Of a stretch of 64,000 bases of DNA, positions 62,846-64,000 are shown piece by piece. This DNA comes from Anopheles merus. Taxonomy: Eukaryota; Arthropoda; Insecta; Diptera; Culicidae. Where the stretch lies: contig NC_054084.1 in assembly GCF_017562075.2 (NCBI RefSeq), forward strand, positions 41,322,197 to 41,386,196. Direction: 5' to 3'. The translations under genes and the position numbers were made by a program. Every line of letters begins with the position of its first letter. Within the stretch, counting starts at the first letter, position 1. The notes beneath the pieces are model-generated. The model saw only the letters and a list, made by a program, of their open reading frames with translations, had not been told where the DNA came from and did no database searches.

Positions 62846-64000
62846 ATATATTTTTTTTTATTTTATGAATAATTCTAAAACTTAAGATGAATTTCATAAA
62901 TTAAAAACTATCCGGTGTTAATAAATTTGATAAAACTTGCTTGAAAAACGTCCACCATTAATAAAATCGAAGTAAAAATTACATACACTACCGTTAGCTT
63001 AAAAGAGTAGAATTGATAAAGAAACAATCGAACATCACCAACCCGTACAAGATCTTTTAAGCACCTTTCTTTTCCCATCACACTGCTTGCAATCCTTTTG
63101 CAAAATAAGCAATTTCTATGCGCAAACATGTGTCACTGCTATACTAGCGAACTCGTACGAGGACGTGATTCGATCCGTACATTTCCATTCTAATCACGTC
63201 AGAATCAAAAGACACCAATAACCATATATCTTACCGTACGAAACAGTTACACGAGGCAAGGCGACATGGATACGGTTTGGTGCGCTCGCTTCGTATTGAT
63301 GCTCTTCGTCATTTGTACTTGAAAGCGAGGTGGAGGCTCCTTACCTCAAATTCCAAAGAAACTGCAGCACATGGAAGCAAAATCGATTCCTTCCACACTT
63401 GGTTGCATGCGTTTTCCCGTAAACATACATACACATACTTCCATTTCTCGCACTCCACACGCTTTTACCATTTACCAACTAATCTTGCCTTATGCAACAC
63501 ACCGCCCAAACACTTGGATACTACACCGGGCACTTCTTTTCTGGGCCACACATTCTAGCGGGTGACTATAAGTGAAAGAACCAACACGGCCGCTCGGGTA
63601 CGGTGCCGTGTGATGCGCGCCTGACAGCGCTACTCGTGTGTCTCACGGTATGCAAAGTGGTTCGTTTGTCAATGTAAGCCATCGCGGGCAGCAGTCGCTG
63701 CTAACGACTTACAAATATACCCGGCGTGTCTCACCGGGCTAAAGGCTTCGCACACAGCCATACACACACGGCGCTTCGGAAGGAAGACGTGAAGGCGTGT
63801 GTCAAACCGCGTGACAAGCAACACGCCCCACACGTTCACGGGAGAGATGGACGGTTTTTGTTGTTGTTTTTTATGCACGCTTCCGTCACGTTGGTGTAGG
63901 AAAGGTTTTTCAATTTTGCATTTGAACTCAATTTGATGCACTGAGTGGTGGAATGATAATGAAAACCGAATGTCCCCTGAGGCGTGCGGTGACCCGGTTT

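Larger units (their letters stand above)
51382..64000. other. Upstream of the receptor gene, no coding exon identified
   Basis: No gene could be supported. The frame upstream of the receptor ATG is closed by a stop near 51542, so any signal-peptide exon would be further upstream on the minus strand. None was recognisable. Composition alternates between AT-rich blocks (59.2-60.4 kb) and GC-richer patches (54.4-55.4, 56.0-57.1 and 63.2-64.0 kb). The only other structure seen is two SINE relics and a short TG tract near 60507-60532. Confidence 0.4.

Overview
The window is eukaryotic, intron-containing DNA from a dipteran, most likely a mosquito of the Anopheles type. The evidence is short GT-AG introns (about 60-100 bp) inside otherwise long genes, three insect-like multi-exon genes, abundant CA/GA/CT microsatellites, and a dispersed tRNA-derived SINE that resembles Anopheles SINE200. 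The species call is an inference. Gene density is low: most of the 64 kb is intronic or intergenic.

Layout. Positions 1-7.3 kb hold no gene I can support, but do hold a palindromic repeat made of 21-bp units (397-642) and a long inverted repeat (3713-4167). Seven exons at 7443-9693 (+) encode a GABA transporter of the SLC6 family; its last exon(s), coding TM12 and the tail, are not recognisable. From 9.7 to 31.2 kb there is non-coding DNA with a decayed CR1/jockey-type non-LTR retrotransposon (15.9-17.0 kb), SINE copies and AT-rich low-complexity DNA. At 31226-35036 (-) five exons encode a complete secreted CUB-type protein of 343 residues with a TATA-box promoter. A second copy of the 21-bp-unit palindrome and another SINE lie in its first intron. 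From 35.2 to 43.0 kb is intergenic, with SINE relics.

At 43465-51381 (-) ten exons encode a complete class B1 GPCR of the calcitonin/diuretic hormone 31 receptor type, with all six ectodomain cysteines and seven membrane segments. Its predicted stop is a UGA in the leaky context UGA-CUA, followed in the same frame by 141 open codons with coding-like composition. This is the best candidate here for unusual biology: stop-codon readthrough giving a receptor with a long second C-tail. From 51.4 to 64 kb there is no gene I can support.

The three genes are not an operon and need not act together. They comprise a neuronal or glial GABA uptake carrier, a secreted extracellular protein and a neuropeptide receptor. 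Exon boundaries were joined by hand from splice signals, reading phase and family resemblance; for the CUB gene and the receptor all phases close exactly.
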